Assembly (NCBI GenBank): GCA_964488495.1
Contig: CAZAUQ010000004.1
Coordinates: 1 to 64,000 of the forward strand
Length of the DNA stretch: 64,000 bases
Direction of reading: 5' to 3'
Source of the DNA: UBA1402 sp964488495
GTDB lineage: Bacteria > Bacteroidota > Bacteroidia > Bacteroidales > UBA1402
Under the pieces are notes generated by a model. That model saw only the letters and a list, made by a program, of their open reading frames with translations, had not been told where the DNA came from and searched no databases. Position 1 is the first letter of the stretch. The number at the start of each line of letters is the position of its first letter. Shown piece after piece: positions 26,590-35,738 of this stretch. Position numbers and translations under genes: made by a program.

Positions 26590-27366
26590 TCAATGGTATT
26601 TTTGGGTAAAGGGATAACGCAATGCCAGAATGAAATGGGCTCCCAGTGTGGCGCAGAGTCCAAAATGCCTGCGCATAATGCTAAAACGTTCCTGCAAGGA
26701 TTTCTTACGTTGTCTGGCCGAAATGCCCGATACCATAAAGCGGGAGATATAGCTGTCGATGTAAGTGTTTTGACAGGAAAGCGACAACACTCTGCATACC
26801 CAGTCGTAATCGGCCGATATGCGGTATTGCAGCTCGTATTCCGGAGCCAGGCTTCTGCGAACCAAAATAGACTGATGGCAGACAACCAGTCCCTTGAGCA
26901 GACTCCTTTTGCTTAGTTTTGCGGGAGCTGTCTTATGTCTTTCGCCCAGAGTCTTGTCGTTCTGGTCAATTATCAGCGATTGTCCGTATAATACATCGCT
27001 TTTGGGAAAATCTTCCAGCTTTTTCAGTATGAGCTCCAGGCTGTTGTTGTCGTAGATTTTATCGCCGGCATTAATAAACCACACAAATTCTCCCCGGGCC
27101 ATCCTTAGTCCTTTGTTCATAGCGTCGTACAGTCCGTTGTCGGCCTCGCTGATCCAGCGGAATTGATCAGGCCCGATGGCAAAGTGACCTTGGCTAACCA
27201 AATCGACGTAATGCCGGATGATGTCGGTAGTATTGTCGGTCGAAGCTCCGTCCACCAGCACATATTCAAAATCGGAACAAGTCTGATTCAATACACTCAG
27301 GATGGTTTTTTCCAACCACCGGCCGGCGTTAAACGTGATGGTTATGAGCGTGACTTTGGGAGACAT
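26590..27366 (-). CDS. family 2 glycosyltransferase (WcaE-like)
   Basis: 258 residues: PKVTLITITFNAGRWLEKTI, FEYVLVDGASTDNTTDII, WISEADNGLYDAMNKGLRMA and FVWFINAGDKIYDN follow the pattern of small soluble GT2 enzymes such as WcaE. It has no membrane helices. The ATG at 27366 (MSPKVTL) lies 19 bases after the yfhO-like stop; the longer frame upstream runs into that gene. Sugar donor unknown. Confidence 0.87.
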   Translation of the reverse strand: MSPKVTLITITFNAGRWLEKTILSVLNQTCSDFEYVLVDGASTDNTTDIIRHYVDLVSQGHFAIGPDQFRWISEADNGLYDAMNKGLRMARGEFVWFINAGDKIYDNNSLELILKKLEDFPKSDVLYGQSLIIDQNDKTLGERHKTAPAKLSKRSLLKGLVVCHQSILVRRSLAPEYELQYRISADYDWVCRVLSLSCQNTYIDSYISRFMVSGISARQRKKSLQERFSIMRRHFGLCATLGAHFILALRYPFTQKYH

Positions 27367-27385
27367 CTTGTTGTAGTAATGCTGT

Positions 27386-29848
27386 TTACTTAGTCGGTTT
27401 CTGTGCCCTTTTTTTGAAGGTTTTAAATCCGGCAAATCCCAAAAATCCCACAATAAACAGCCCCACCACTATTGAGGACCATAAGGATAAAGCAGCGCTT
27501 TTATTGTAAACCTCGTCTACGCATTTAAATTCAATGACATGTTGGCCTGCAGGAATTTCCAGTCCGCGCAGGATATAATTTACCCTGAGCAAAGGCGCTT
27601 GTTCTCCGTCGATATATACTTGCCAGGTTTTGTAGTATACTTCAGAAAATACCGCTAACTGAGCGTTCGGATTGTTGCTTTCGTAGAACAGATTCCCGGG
27701 ATTCCTGTAATCTGACAGACGAATATGGGCTGTCGAGTCGGTGATTTGTTCCAGAGCGGAACTGTTTGGTAATAAATCTTGCCAGGCTTTGTCGATAAAC
27801 ACCTCTTTGGCAGGATTAAAATCCTTCAGGGCTACAATTTCAGCGTCGGGACCGTCAACCCAGGAAATTTTCTCCACAAACCAGACATTGCCCAAGGCTT
27901 GCGAATTTCGTTGAACCACGGTTTTGCCCTGCTGTTCCTGCGAGGGCAGAATAATATAACGGGTATTCAGCATATTCAGCACATTCATGTTGATGCCTCC
28001 CGAAAAATGGTAATCAATAATATCCTGATATCTCCTGAGTTTGGCTCCACTGTAACCTCCGATGGATTTATGAAAATATGAGGTGCGGGCATCGTTAAAA
28101 GTACTGGTGCTCAAATTGAGTACCCGGTAATTGGGATCTTTGTCTTGTAAAATTTGCAAGTCAGCTTCGGTGGGTAGAATTTCTTTGGCCTTTTGTTTAG
28201 GCACAAAATCATCGTGATTTAAGTAACGTGTATCTACTGTCCAAAGATCCACGGCAATAAGTAATCCCAATCCTATAACGAAGTAGATTTCTTTGAAGGG
28301 TTTTTTGATAAAGAACCATATCAGAGCAAAGGCCAGCAAAATATACAGAAAAGAACGCCAGGCATCGGAACGCAGCATGGTTTGCCTGTCGGCCTTGAGC
28401 GCATCTACCAGCCAGGCAGGGTAATTAGCGTCGGAGCTTCCTGAAAAATCCAACAGGCTGCTGCCAAATAACGCAAAAATCAGAGAAATACCGCCAACGA
28501 TCGCGAATGATAAGCTTAAGGGTTTAATATAGGTCTTTACAAACTGAGCCTCCTTACTGTGATCCAGGAGTTCTTTCAGAGCAAGAATCCCCAGGGCGGC
28601 CATGGCCAGGTTGGCAATAACCAGCGACATAGAGGGAACCCTGAATTTGTTGTACAGAGGCAAATAATTGAAAAGAAATTCATTGAAAGCCGTGAAATTT
28701 TGCCCCCAGGACATCAGTATAGTCAAAACGGTGGCCAGCAACAACCACCATTTTTCAGGGCCTTTTACAATAAACAATCCCAGGACAAAAAGAAAACAAA
28801 TGATGGCGCCGGCATATACCGTACCCGATGTAAAGGGTTGTTCTCCCCAATAAGTGGGAGCTGCACGACAAAATTGCCTGGCCTGGCCGGTGCTTCTCAA
28901 TTGTTTATAACATTCTGAATCCGTCCCCAGGGCATAATGAGAACTGCCTCCGTAAAAATTGGGGATGAGTAAGGTCATAGTTTCACCCTTACCGTAGCTC
29001 CAGGCAAAAGCATAATCGATTTCCAGCCCGGTACTTTCTTTTTTGCCTTCGGGATTGGTTTGTAAAACCGCTCCTCCGCGCATGCTTTCTTTGGCATAAT
29101 CGGCCGAGGGAATCAGAAATCCCAGGGCAGGAAGTGTGGCTAAACCTGCCAGCACAAGCAATACCGCAGAAGAAAGTAAAAAATGCTTCAGTTGTTTTTC
29201 TTTGAAGGCGAAAACCAGGTAAACCAGAGCTAGTATGACTATGGTCAAAACAAGGTAATAGGTGATTTGCTGATGCCCCCAAAGTATATTCAGGCCGGTA
29301 AAAATTAAAGTAATCAGTCCGCCCGCAATAAATTGCCTGCGGTAACAGAGGATAATGCCTCCCAGGATAGGTGCCATGGTCGCCATTACCAAGCCTTTAT
29401 TCATATGCCCCGCTTCAATAATAATGAAATTGTAGGAAGCAAAAGCGTAAGCGATGGCTCCTATCATGCTCAGCCAGGGCTTACAACCCAGGGCCAGCAG
29501 AAATATATAAAAACCCAGTAAGGCAAGGAAGATTTGTCCGAGATGCAATTTGGATAAACCTAAAGTTAATATTTCACCGAATATGCGAAAAACATTAGTA
29601 GTAGGAGGCATAGCTGTGTAGTTGGCAGGCATACCTCCAAACATGGTATTAGACCAAAAGGCGTTTTCGCCGGTTTCCAGAAAATGTTCTTTTATGTCTA
29701 TTCCCGTGGCGTTGGCGTTAGTAACATCGCCCTGAACCAAGTCTTTGCCCTCAAAAGCGGCAGGAGCAAAATAGATCAGCGTAATGATTAAAAACACCGC
29801 GAGGGCTAGCAGATGTGGTAGTACCTGGCCGAAAGTTTTGGTTTTCAT
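27386..29848 (-). CDS. YfhO-family multi-spanning membrane glycosyltransferase
   Basis: 820 residues with about a dozen membrane helices and long periplasmic stretches. Features typical of the YfhO family are PAAFEGKDLVQGDVTNANA, then FWSNTMFGGMPANY, and a large C-terminal soluble part ending in one more helix. In Gram-positive bacteria YfhO is a GT-C enzyme that decorates lipoteichoic acid with sugars delivered by a GT2 (CsbB). Here a GT2 gene follows 19 bases downstream, but it lacks CsbB's membrane helices. The likely role is adding a sugar to a glycan on the periplasmic side. Confidence 0.87.
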   Translation of the reverse strand: MKTKTFGQVLPHLLALAVFLIITLIYFAPAAFEGKDLVQGDVTNANATGIDIKEHFLETGENAFWSNTMFGGMPANYTAMPPTTNVFRIFGEILTLGLSKLHLGQIFLALLGFYIFLLALGCKPWLSMIGAIAYAFASYNFIIIEAGHMNKGLVMATMAPILGGIILCYRRQFIAGGLITLIFTGLNILWGHQQITYYLVLTIVILALVYLVFAFKEKQLKHFLLSSAVLLVLAGLATLPALGFLIPSADYAKESMRGGAVLQTNPEGKKESTGLEIDYAFAWSYGKGETMTLLIPNFYGGSSHYALGTDSECYKQLRSTGQARQFCRAAPTYWGEQPFTSGTVYAGAIICFLFVLGLFIVKGPEKWWLLLATVLTILMSWGQNFTAFNEFLFNYLPLYNKFRVPSMSLVIANLAMAALGILALKELLDHSKEAQFVKTYIKPLSLSFAIVGGISLIFALFGSSLLDFSGSSDANYPAWLVDALKADRQTMLRSDAWRSFLYILLAFALIWFFIKKPFKEIYFVIGLGLLIAVDLWTVDTRYLNHDDFVPKQKAKEILPTEADLQILQDKDPNYRVLNLSTSTFNDARTSYFHKSIGGYSGAKLRRYQDIIDYHFSGGINMNVLNMLNTRYIILPSQEQQGKTVVQRNSQALGNVWFVEKISWVDGPDAEIVALKDFNPAKEVFIDKAWQDLLPNSSALEQITDSTAHIRLSDYRNPGNLFYESNNPNAQLAVFSEVYYKTWQVYIDGEQAPLLRVNYILRGLEIPAGQHVIEFKCVDEVYNKSAALSLWSSIVVGLFIVGFLGFAGFKTFKKRAQKPTK

Positions 29849-29873
29849 AAGAGCAAATTTTTGTATGGAAGAG

Positions 29874-29881
29874 CAAAAATA
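29874..29881 (-). promoter_or_regulatory. possible internal -7 element (TATTTTTG) before yfhO-like gene
   Basis: Minus-strand TAnnTTTG match 25 bases before the YfhO start, in the 49-base gap after the preceding glycosyltransferase. A weak stem (GTAGG / CCTAC) lies next to it. It may give the last three genes of the run their own transcript. Confidence 0.5.
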
Positions 29882-29897
29882 GACAAATTGTAGGGAA

Positions 29898-30989
29898 TCA
29901 GCCTACTTTTAGATTCAATGTTTCTAATAATCTCAGGGCGATAGCCTTGGGGGAATAATGTTGCAACACAAAATTCCTTCCGTTTTCGGCGATTTGTTTT
30001 ATCAGCTCGTTATTGCAGACAGAGGCTTCGAAATCGTTGGGATTATCCAGATCAATGCCCAGGTAATGAACCTTATTTTGAGGCATGACAGGCAGCTGAC
30101 AACCGTATTTGTCAAAATCCACGTGTACCACACAGCAACCGGCCACCCAGGCTTCCCAAAGCCTCCAGGAGTCCCATTGCCTGACTCTGTCCCAGGGAAA
30201 CAGAGGAATAAGATCGTTGAGTAAACGGGCAATTTTGGCGGTGTATTTGTTGTAATTGCCCCAAGGAATGGCAAAGACTCCTCCATAACAAGCGCAGGCA
30301 GCTGTTTTTGACAATTTGTCGTAATATGAGGGATAATGCCTGCCTCCGGTTTGTTTCCAGAGCAATAAATCCTTGTCTGTCAGGTTTTCTTTAGTGGGGT
30401 CACTAATGCTGTTATCCCAGATGAATTTTTTTTCAACAATAGCCCGGATACGACTGTTCAGATAATCTCTTAACTGATGCTTTATTCTGAAGTTAACCAA
30501 AAAGGCCTGTTCCCTTTGCTCGAACGGAAGCGGATGAACCGCTTCAATCATGCGATTGGATAAGCCAAACTGCCAGGGAATAAAGTTTTTTGGATACTTG
30601 TATTTGCTGTTGTAATGACTTTTTAGAACGACATCGCAACTTTGAGCTCCTTTTTCGAAACCGGGGGTACGTACTCCGTCGGAGGCATCAATAAAAATAA
30701 TTTTTGATCCGTTTCGGGGCTGCCTGGTTGTTTTCATTATAATGTCGTCGGCCTTCTTTTTCCCGACAAGCGTGTAGAGATTAAAATGGAAAAAGATCAA
30801 AGTCGCATTATTCAAACGATAGCCTTTTTTATGTTGAATTAAAAATTCGTTCTTTTCCCCGGATTTATACATGGACCTGTCTCCAAAACACTGTATCCCC
30901 AATGCCTTCAGGCCCTCGACTAAACAGATATAATCGTGATAGGCAAAGGATGGATCGGGATGGCTATGACAGTAAAAATAAGCTTCCAT
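29898..30989 (-). CDS. putative glycosyltransferase (GT-B, GT1-like C-terminus)
   Basis: 363 residues, soluble. The C-terminal half has the look of a GT1-like domain: WDSWRLWEAWVAGCCVVHVD, with a Glu in the position used for nucleotide-ribose binding, and an ending of the type YSPKAIALRLLETL. The N-terminal half (HSHPDPSFAYHDYICLVEGL) has no motif I recognise. The position between a GT4 and YfhO supports a role in glycan assembly. The family assignment is tentative. Confidence 0.65.
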   Translation of the reverse strand: MEAYFYCHSHPDPSFAYHDYICLVEGLKALGIQCFGDRSMYKSGEKNEFLIQHKKGYRLNNATLIFFHFNLYTLVGKKKADDIIMKTTRQPRNGSKIIFIDASDGVRTPGFEKGAQSCDVVLKSHYNSKYKYPKNFIPWQFGLSNRMIEAVHPLPFEQREQAFLVNFRIKHQLRDYLNSRIRAIVEKKFIWDNSISDPTKENLTDKDLLLWKQTGGRHYPSYYDKLSKTAACACYGGVFAIPWGNYNKYTAKIARLLNDLIPLFPWDRVRQWDSWRLWEAWVAGCCVVHVDFDKYGCQLPVMPQNKVHYLGIDLDNPNDFEASVCNNELIKQIAENGRNFVLQHYSPKAIALRLLETLNLKVG

Positions 30990-31019
30990 ACAGATTCTTG
31001 GTATTTACAAATTTTTTTT

Positions 31020-32102
31020 TCAGGGACAAGTTTGGCTGTAAATGGCACAGGTTTCCCGAACCATTTTTTCAATACTGAATTGCCTGATTCTTATTTGTCC
31101 TGCTTTTCGTAATTTTTCTGCCTTTAATGGATCGTAGATAACTGAGGAAATTGCCGTCCGAATAGATTCTTTGTCCAGAGGATCAAAGTAGACAGCAGCC
31201 TCTCCTGCCACTTCGGGGAAACAACTGGCGTTGCTCAGACATATCGGACAATTATTTGCAAAGGCTTCAAGAACCGGAATGCCGAAACCTTCGTATAAGG
31301 ATGGAAAAACAAAAACCATGGCATGCCTATATAAAGAAAATAACACCTGATCGGAAGCATTGCAATGAATTAATTGTGAGTTGATCTCCAGGTTAATAAA
31401 TAAATCAATTTCTTTTTTGGAAAAGGGTTTTCCCGTACAAATTATTTTAAGTTGTTTGTCCTTGTAAAGCAAAGGCGCTACAGCTTGAATAAAAGGAATG
31501 AAATTTTTATAATAATTGCGTTCGCCTACAAAAAGAATATAATTCTCAAATAATTTATCGACAGAAGTTTTGGCTTGGGCATATCCGTGGTGAACAACGC
31601 TGATTTTAGCCGGATCAATATTGTAGAACTCGACTATGTCTTTTTTGGTGTTTTCACTGACGGCAATAATATGCTGAGCTTTTTGCGCAAGAATTTTTTT
31701 TGTTTTTGCTTCTTTGTCGTAAAACAAAAACATATCAGCGTAACGCTCATGTATCATGTCGTGAATGGTCAGGACAAAAGGTTTCTTAAGGTATTTCAGG
31801 AATGAGGGGTCGTAATAAGTTGGATGGAAAAGGTCGAATTCGTTTTTCTTGATTGTTTTCAGGGATAATGATTGATTCTTAAAATAATAGAATTGCCTTT
31901 TGATCCGGAAATTTTTTATGCATTGTATGCTTTCGTATTTTAATCCACTTAACTTTTGCAGATAATGGTTTTCGGAATAACGAATGGGGATTTCTTTACT
32001 GAAACCTTCAGGAAGGTTGGACATTAAATCTGCAAAATAACGGGTGATTCCTCCGTATTTTTGCATGCTAAACATTTGGTGATCGTAAAGAATTCTTAGC
32101 AT
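31020..32102 (-). CDS. family 4 glycosyltransferase
   Basis: 360 residues of GT-B fold. The N-terminal domain starts MLRILYDHQMFSMQKYGGIT and has FDLFHPTYYDPSFL and LTIHDMIHERYAD. The C-terminal domain has the donor-site signature FVFPSLYEGFGIPVLEAFA with the ExxxxxxxE pattern. This arrangement is common in mannosyl/rhamnosyltransferases. The ATG at 32102 is one base after the stop of the upstream methyltransferase gene. G+C is low compared with the flanks. Confidence 0.9.
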   Translation of the reverse strand: MLRILYDHQMFSMQKYGGITRYFADLMSNLPEGFSKEIPIRYSENHYLQKLSGLKYESIQCIKNFRIKRQFYYFKNQSLSLKTIKKNEFDLFHPTYYDPSFLKYLKKPFVLTIHDMIHERYADMFLFYDKEAKTKKILAQKAQHIIAVSENTKKDIVEFYNIDPAKISVVHHGYAQAKTSVDKLFENYILFVGERNYYKNFIPFIQAVAPLLYKDKQLKIICTGKPFSKKEIDLFINLEINSQLIHCNASDQVLFSLYRHAMVFVFPSLYEGFGIPVLEAFANNCPICLSNASCFPEVAGEAAVYFDPLDKESIRTAISSVIYDPLKAEKLRKAGQIRIRQFSIEKMVRETCAIYSQTCP

Positions 32103-32103
32103 T

Positions 32104-32877
32104 TCAGGGTGTATTATTTCTAAGAAACAAATTATCTTTTTTTGTAAAACCGGAGTTATAACAGAAATAATGCAAGAACTTGAAAACGAAAAAATGAAAT
32201 TTCCATTTAAAAGCGGAAATAGCTTTTTCTGTGAGAAGATGAAAATCTTTGCCGTTGGAATAAAAATGTAAATGATATTTTTCTGCAATAAATTTCAATG
32301 TTTTCCCGGAGTAGAAAGATATATGTTGTCCATGTTCAAAGGCATAATACCACCAGTCTTTATCCGGAATATCTGTGGGTTTTAATAGAGTGGAAAAAAA
32401 TATGTTCTTGCTGACGGTAAACATCTCCTCCAGTTCTTTCAAAGGATCATCAAAATGTTCGAACGATTCGAAAGAAGTAATCAATTCAATTGTTTCGGGA
32501 TTGTGAGAAGCATATTCAAAACCCGCAGACAACAAATTGGGTGCATACAAATCCTTCCAATAAAAATTATATCCTTTATCCCTCATAAGGCGGACGAACA
32601 AGCCATAACCTCCAGCCATGTCCAGATATGATGCTTTCTTATTAAAAAATAGTCTGATCAGACTCCTTGTTATTCTTGAACATAGTAAATTTCTCTGAAC
32701 CAGTCCGGTATCGGTGATATTAATCGGATTGTTATAAGACTCTTTAAGCCAGTATGCTTGTTCGGTTTGAGTAAAATTACAATGGGGACAGTTGTAATAG
32801 CTGATTACATATTTCCCTAGGATTTCTGCTTTAAATGCGAAATGGGTTTCTTTATGGTATATTTTACAAACAGGCAT
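32104..32877 (-). CDS. class I SAM-dependent methyltransferase
   Basis: 257 residues. An N-terminal Cys pair (YYNCPHCNFTQTEQAYW) precedes a Methyltransf_23-type domain with motif I-like YLDMAGGYGLFVRLMRDKGY and SFESFEHFDDPLKELEEM. A stretch WWYYAFEHGQHISFYSGKTL near the C-terminus is typical of this family in glycan clusters. The acceptor is unknown. It is the second methyltransferase of the ahcY run, 16 bases after the DUF115-like gene. Confidence 0.82.
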   Translation of the reverse strand: MPVCKIYHKETHFAFKAEILGKYVISYYNCPHCNFTQTEQAYWLKESYNNPINITDTGLVQRNLLCSRITRSLIRLFFNKKASYLDMAGGYGLFVRLMRDKGYNFYWKDLYAPNLLSAGFEYASHNPETIELITSFESFEHFDDPLKELEEMFTVSKNIFFSTLLKPTDIPDKDWWYYAFEHGQHISFYSGKTLKFIAEKYHLHFYSNGKDFHLLTEKAISAFKWKFHFFVFKFLHYFCYNSGFTKKDNLFLRNNTP

Positions 32878-32893
32878 ATCTTTTTTGAAAGTA

Positions 32894-33751
32894 TTAATCT
32901 ATCAATTCTTGTTTTTCAAATACATCAATAAAGGAAGTAAGATTGGTGTTTATCACATTAATCCTTTGGCTGCGGGCAAAGGCCGCAATTTCCGCGTAAC
33001 TCTTAAAAGCGTAATACCAGGATAAAAATTGCTCATACATTTTAGTATTAAGAACAATGGCATTGCTTTGATTCGTGTTTCGGTAAAAATGAAGGTCATC
33101 GAGTCGTAACCTATTATCAGCATCAACCCAAAGGTTTTTGATCCAGTCATTTTCTGCACCGGCAAGATAAATCGTTTGGTATCCAGAATAAATGCAGAGC
33201 ATCAAAGCGGCACAAAGTACATTTTGTGCACGAGGCATTCCCCATTGAGCTGAATAAGAAAAATACGTAAAGCCTCTAAGTCCTTCAATTTTTGTTTTAT
33301 TGAAATAGTTGAGATGAATGAATTTGTTAGACGAAAGAATAGCATTGATAAATTTGCGTTTTCCGGCATTATGCGGAAGATATAACTGCAAATCCCAGGT
33401 TGTAGTGTCGGCCAGTACCTGATATAACTTCCTTACTTTTTCCCGAAGTATTTTATCGGAAGATTCAATCCAGAAAGCAGGATCGCACAAAACGTACAGG
33501 TTGGGTCTGTATGTTTGAAATTCAGGTGTGAAGCCCATAAAGTTAACTGCCAGTAAATCTGTTTTCTCAAGCATATCTTTATTCTTTTCCAGAGAAGATA
33601 AAAGTGAGGGGCCATTCCCCATAATCAGGCAGGTATTTAATGTATGTGCTATTTTTCTGGTTTTTCTGAAAGAAGTATACCAGATTATTCGAATTATGGA
33701 CAGAAATGTCTCATACAGTTTAACAAGTATTTCGTATACTTTTATCAGCAT
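32894..33751 (-). CDS. DUF115/MptE-like protein (possible unusual glycosyltransferase)
   Basis: 285 residues. The clearest motif is NTCLIMGNGPSLLSSLEKNK (about residues 39-58), the GNGPSL signature of the DUF115/6-hydroxymethylpterin diphosphokinase MptE-like fold. This fold is also found in Maf proteins, which glycosylate flagellin with nonulosonic acids. Further segments are LLAVNFMGFTPEF and YQTIYLAGAENDWIK. A pterin function is unlikely in a glycan operon; a sugar transferase or glycan-associated role is inferred. Start ATG 33751, 4 bases after the previous stop. Confidence 0.6.
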   Translation of the reverse strand: MLIKVYEILVKLYETFLSIIRIIWYTSFRKTRKIAHTLNTCLIMGNGPSLLSSLEKNKDMLEKTDLLAVNFMGFTPEFQTYRPNLYVLCDPAFWIESSDKILREKVRKLYQVLADTTTWDLQLYLPHNAGKRKFINAILSSNKFIHLNYFNKTKIEGLRGFTYFSYSAQWGMPRAQNVLCAALMLCIYSGYQTIYLAGAENDWIKNLWVDADNRLRLDDLHFYRNTNQSNAIVLNTKMYEQFLSWYYAFKSYAEIAAFARSQRINVINTNLTSFIDVFEKQELID

Positions 33752-33755
33752 AGAG

Positions 33756-34769
33756 TCAGCGATATTTATTTATTACATCAATAATAGCCTGTTTTGCGGG
33801 AGTCATAAACGTACAGGGATAGCTCTGCATTCCTCTGGTTGCTTTCAGACCTTTTTGTTTGTAACGAGCGCGAAGCAATCCGCTAAACAGACGCAAAGAT
33901 TTGACGGTTTCAAATGTAAGCAACAATTTTCGTTTCTGGGTGATGCTGCTTTTTTCTTTTGGTTTTCGAATAATTTGTAAAATACGATTTTCGGCTTCTT
34001 CCAAAGGAATCTTGTCTTGTTTGGCCAATTCTGCAGCAAGAATTTCCAGAAAAGCAGAAAATTCCTGTTGGTATTCAGCCGCTGTACTAACCACCGAAAT
34101 GGGTACCGTAGCTACGGTTGCCGAATCATAGATATGCTCGCGTGCGCCGTAAAAACTGGGAATAGTAGCGTACTTGCCGTGAATGAGCGAAAAAAGGATA
34201 AAATACCATTCTGCCAGATATAAATTTCTAAAAACAGGCTGCCCGTCATTAATACAGGCCTGGTACATTTTTTTGAAAACAGTGGTTCTGATTACCCCGT
34301 ACAAATGAGAAGCGTAGCAGTTGTTGTATTGGGCAAGACGCAGGGATGCCGTATCAGCCGTAATTTTATGATCAAAATTCCGGATATAACGCGGTGTAAA
34401 TTCAATATTCTTTTTATGAACTTCAAAGGTCAGATAATGTCCCTGAGCAACCGAGTAATCAGGGTTTTCCTCCAGAAAATGAATTATTTTATGCACAGCC
34501 CCGGGCACGATAAAATCGTCGTCGGCACAAAAAAATACGTAAGGAGTCTCAATTTTGTTGAGAATTTCATAGATCTTTTTCAAAAATGTTTCCTGTGGAA
34601 AGTGCAGATAAGTGATGTCCGGGAAATCAGTAGTAAATGGAAAGATCTTTGTTGAGGAGTCGGCCACAATAATATCAATATCCGATTTGCCGTAATAATC
34701 CAGCAAACGGCGCAGCCTGTCGGGTCTGTTGTGGGCTGGTATAATGACGCTTACAAGATGTTTCTTCAT
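33756..34769 (-). CDS. TIGR00180-type family 2 glycosyltransferase
   Basis: 337 residues. The opening HLVSVIIPAHNRPDRLRRLL with IDIIVADSST and the DD motif in YVFFCADDDFIVPGAV fit GT2 enzymes of the TIGR00180 domain group, in which a short N-terminal GT-A core is followed by a long specific C-terminal region. No membrane helix. Donor and acceptor unknown. Fourteen bases after the FkbM gene. Confidence 0.82.
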   Translation of the reverse strand: MKKHLVSVIIPAHNRPDRLRRLLDYYGKSDIDIIVADSSTKIFPFTTDFPDITYLHFPQETFLKKIYEILNKIETPYVFFCADDDFIVPGAVHKIIHFLEENPDYSVAQGHYLTFEVHKKNIEFTPRYIRNFDHKITADTASLRLAQYNNCYASHLYGVIRTTVFKKMYQACINDGQPVFRNLYLAEWYFILFSLIHGKYATIPSFYGAREHIYDSATVATVPISVVSTAAEYQQEFSAFLEILAAELAKQDKIPLEEAENRILQIIRKPKEKSSITQKRKLLLTFETVKSLRLFSGLLRARYKQKGLKATRGMQSYPCTFMTPAKQAIIDVINKYR

Positions 34770-34783
34770 GATAGATAGAATAA

Positions 34784-35731
34784 TTAGTGGCTATCGATCT
34801 TTGGAGTCTGATTTTTATCTGCCCTTAATACTCCTTTCCTGAAAAAATGCTCGGTGGAATGAACAAAACAGATATGTCCTTTGGTGACGGAAGCCCTATA
34901 ACCAAAGCGAGTGACAATGTTCCGGATGTTTTCTTCAGCTTCAGGTTTGTGGTAAGTACAAACAGCCAGTTTGGGATCATGTTTGTTCAGAAAATTACGG
35001 AAGCCCTCCAACGCTTCTTCTTCGAACCCTTCGATGTCCATTTTTATCAGGTTGGCAGTCAATCCTGTCTGTTGAATGTAATCATCGAGCGAAAGGGTGT
35101 TTTTTTGTTCATCGGTGATTCCTGCCACGTATTTTTCAACAATTGAAACCTTGTCGGCATAAGGCTTAAAAGTAAGTTTCAACGCTTTAATCCAATCGGG
35201 TGAGCATTCAAACAACACGGCATGTTTTAATTCCTCGATGTGATCGAGAGTAATTAATCCTTCAGCCGCTCCTACATCAAACAAAACCTGATCTTTAAAA
35301 ACATCAGGTGATTCCCAATAGCAATGCGGGGAATCCTTATCCTGCTCCAGCATCAGCCTGCGATAATCTCCGGCCATCGTCGTTGAATTAAAGCCCTCCG
35401 GCCAGTACAGTTTTTTCCCCTTATGCAACACATAGTGCATGTTGTTTGTTGCATCAAAGCCTGTTTCAACAGGAAGCTTTTGGTATTTTTCCACAAAATC
35501 ACCAAGAAAGATCAGGCGGAATGAGCTCATGTTGAATCGGTGTTTTTTGAAATAACTTAAGTAATTCTTAAACTCTTCCGATAATTCATTCTGGTACTTG
35601 TAATAACCAAGTACCCTTTTTACATGAGGATAATTCCTTTTAGATTCAAGAATTCTATGCAATAGAATTGTATAGAAAAAAACTCTGATTTTTTCCGGAA
35701 ATAATCTACGATATACCGAAGTCAGGCTCAT
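34784..35731 (-). CDS. FkbM-family methyltransferase
   Basis: 315 residues; probably an O-methyltransferase for a sugar hydroxyl. The FkbM core has LFDVGAAEGLITLDHIEEL (SAM-binding motif I), AVLFECSPDWIKAL and the family hallmark LIKMDIEGFEEEALEGF, with a closing CTYHKPEAEENI. An N-terminal ~100-residue extension is of unknown role. It follows ahcY by only 7 bases, with no room for a promoter, so methyl donor by-product removal and methylation are on one transcript. Confidence 0.88.
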   Translation of the reverse strand: MSLTSVYRRLFPEKIRVFFYTILLHRILESKRNYPHVKRVLGYYKYQNELSEEFKNYLSYFKKHRFNMSSFRLIFLGDFVEKYQKLPVETGFDATNNMHYVLHKGKKLYWPEGFNSTTMAGDYRRLMLEQDKDSPHCYWESPDVFKDQVLFDVGAAEGLITLDHIEELKHAVLFECSPDWIKALKLTFKPYADKVSIVEKYVAGITDEQKNTLSLDDYIQQTGLTANLIKMDIEGFEEEALEGFRNFLNKHDPKLAVCTYHKPEAEENIRNIVTRFGYRASVTKGHICFVHSTEHFFRKGVLRADKNQTPKIDSH

Positions 35732-35738
35732 TGTTCAA

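Noticed and set aside
26589..26885. 99-residue extension of the last methyltransferase
   Set aside because: It overlaps the GT2 coding sequence in another frame and reads as non-protein-like sequence; the ATG directly after the GT2 stop fits.
32894..33751. Pterin diphosphokinase as function of the GNGPSL protein
   Set aside because: The similarity is to a fold name only; the position in a glycan operon makes a folate/methanopterin role unlikely.
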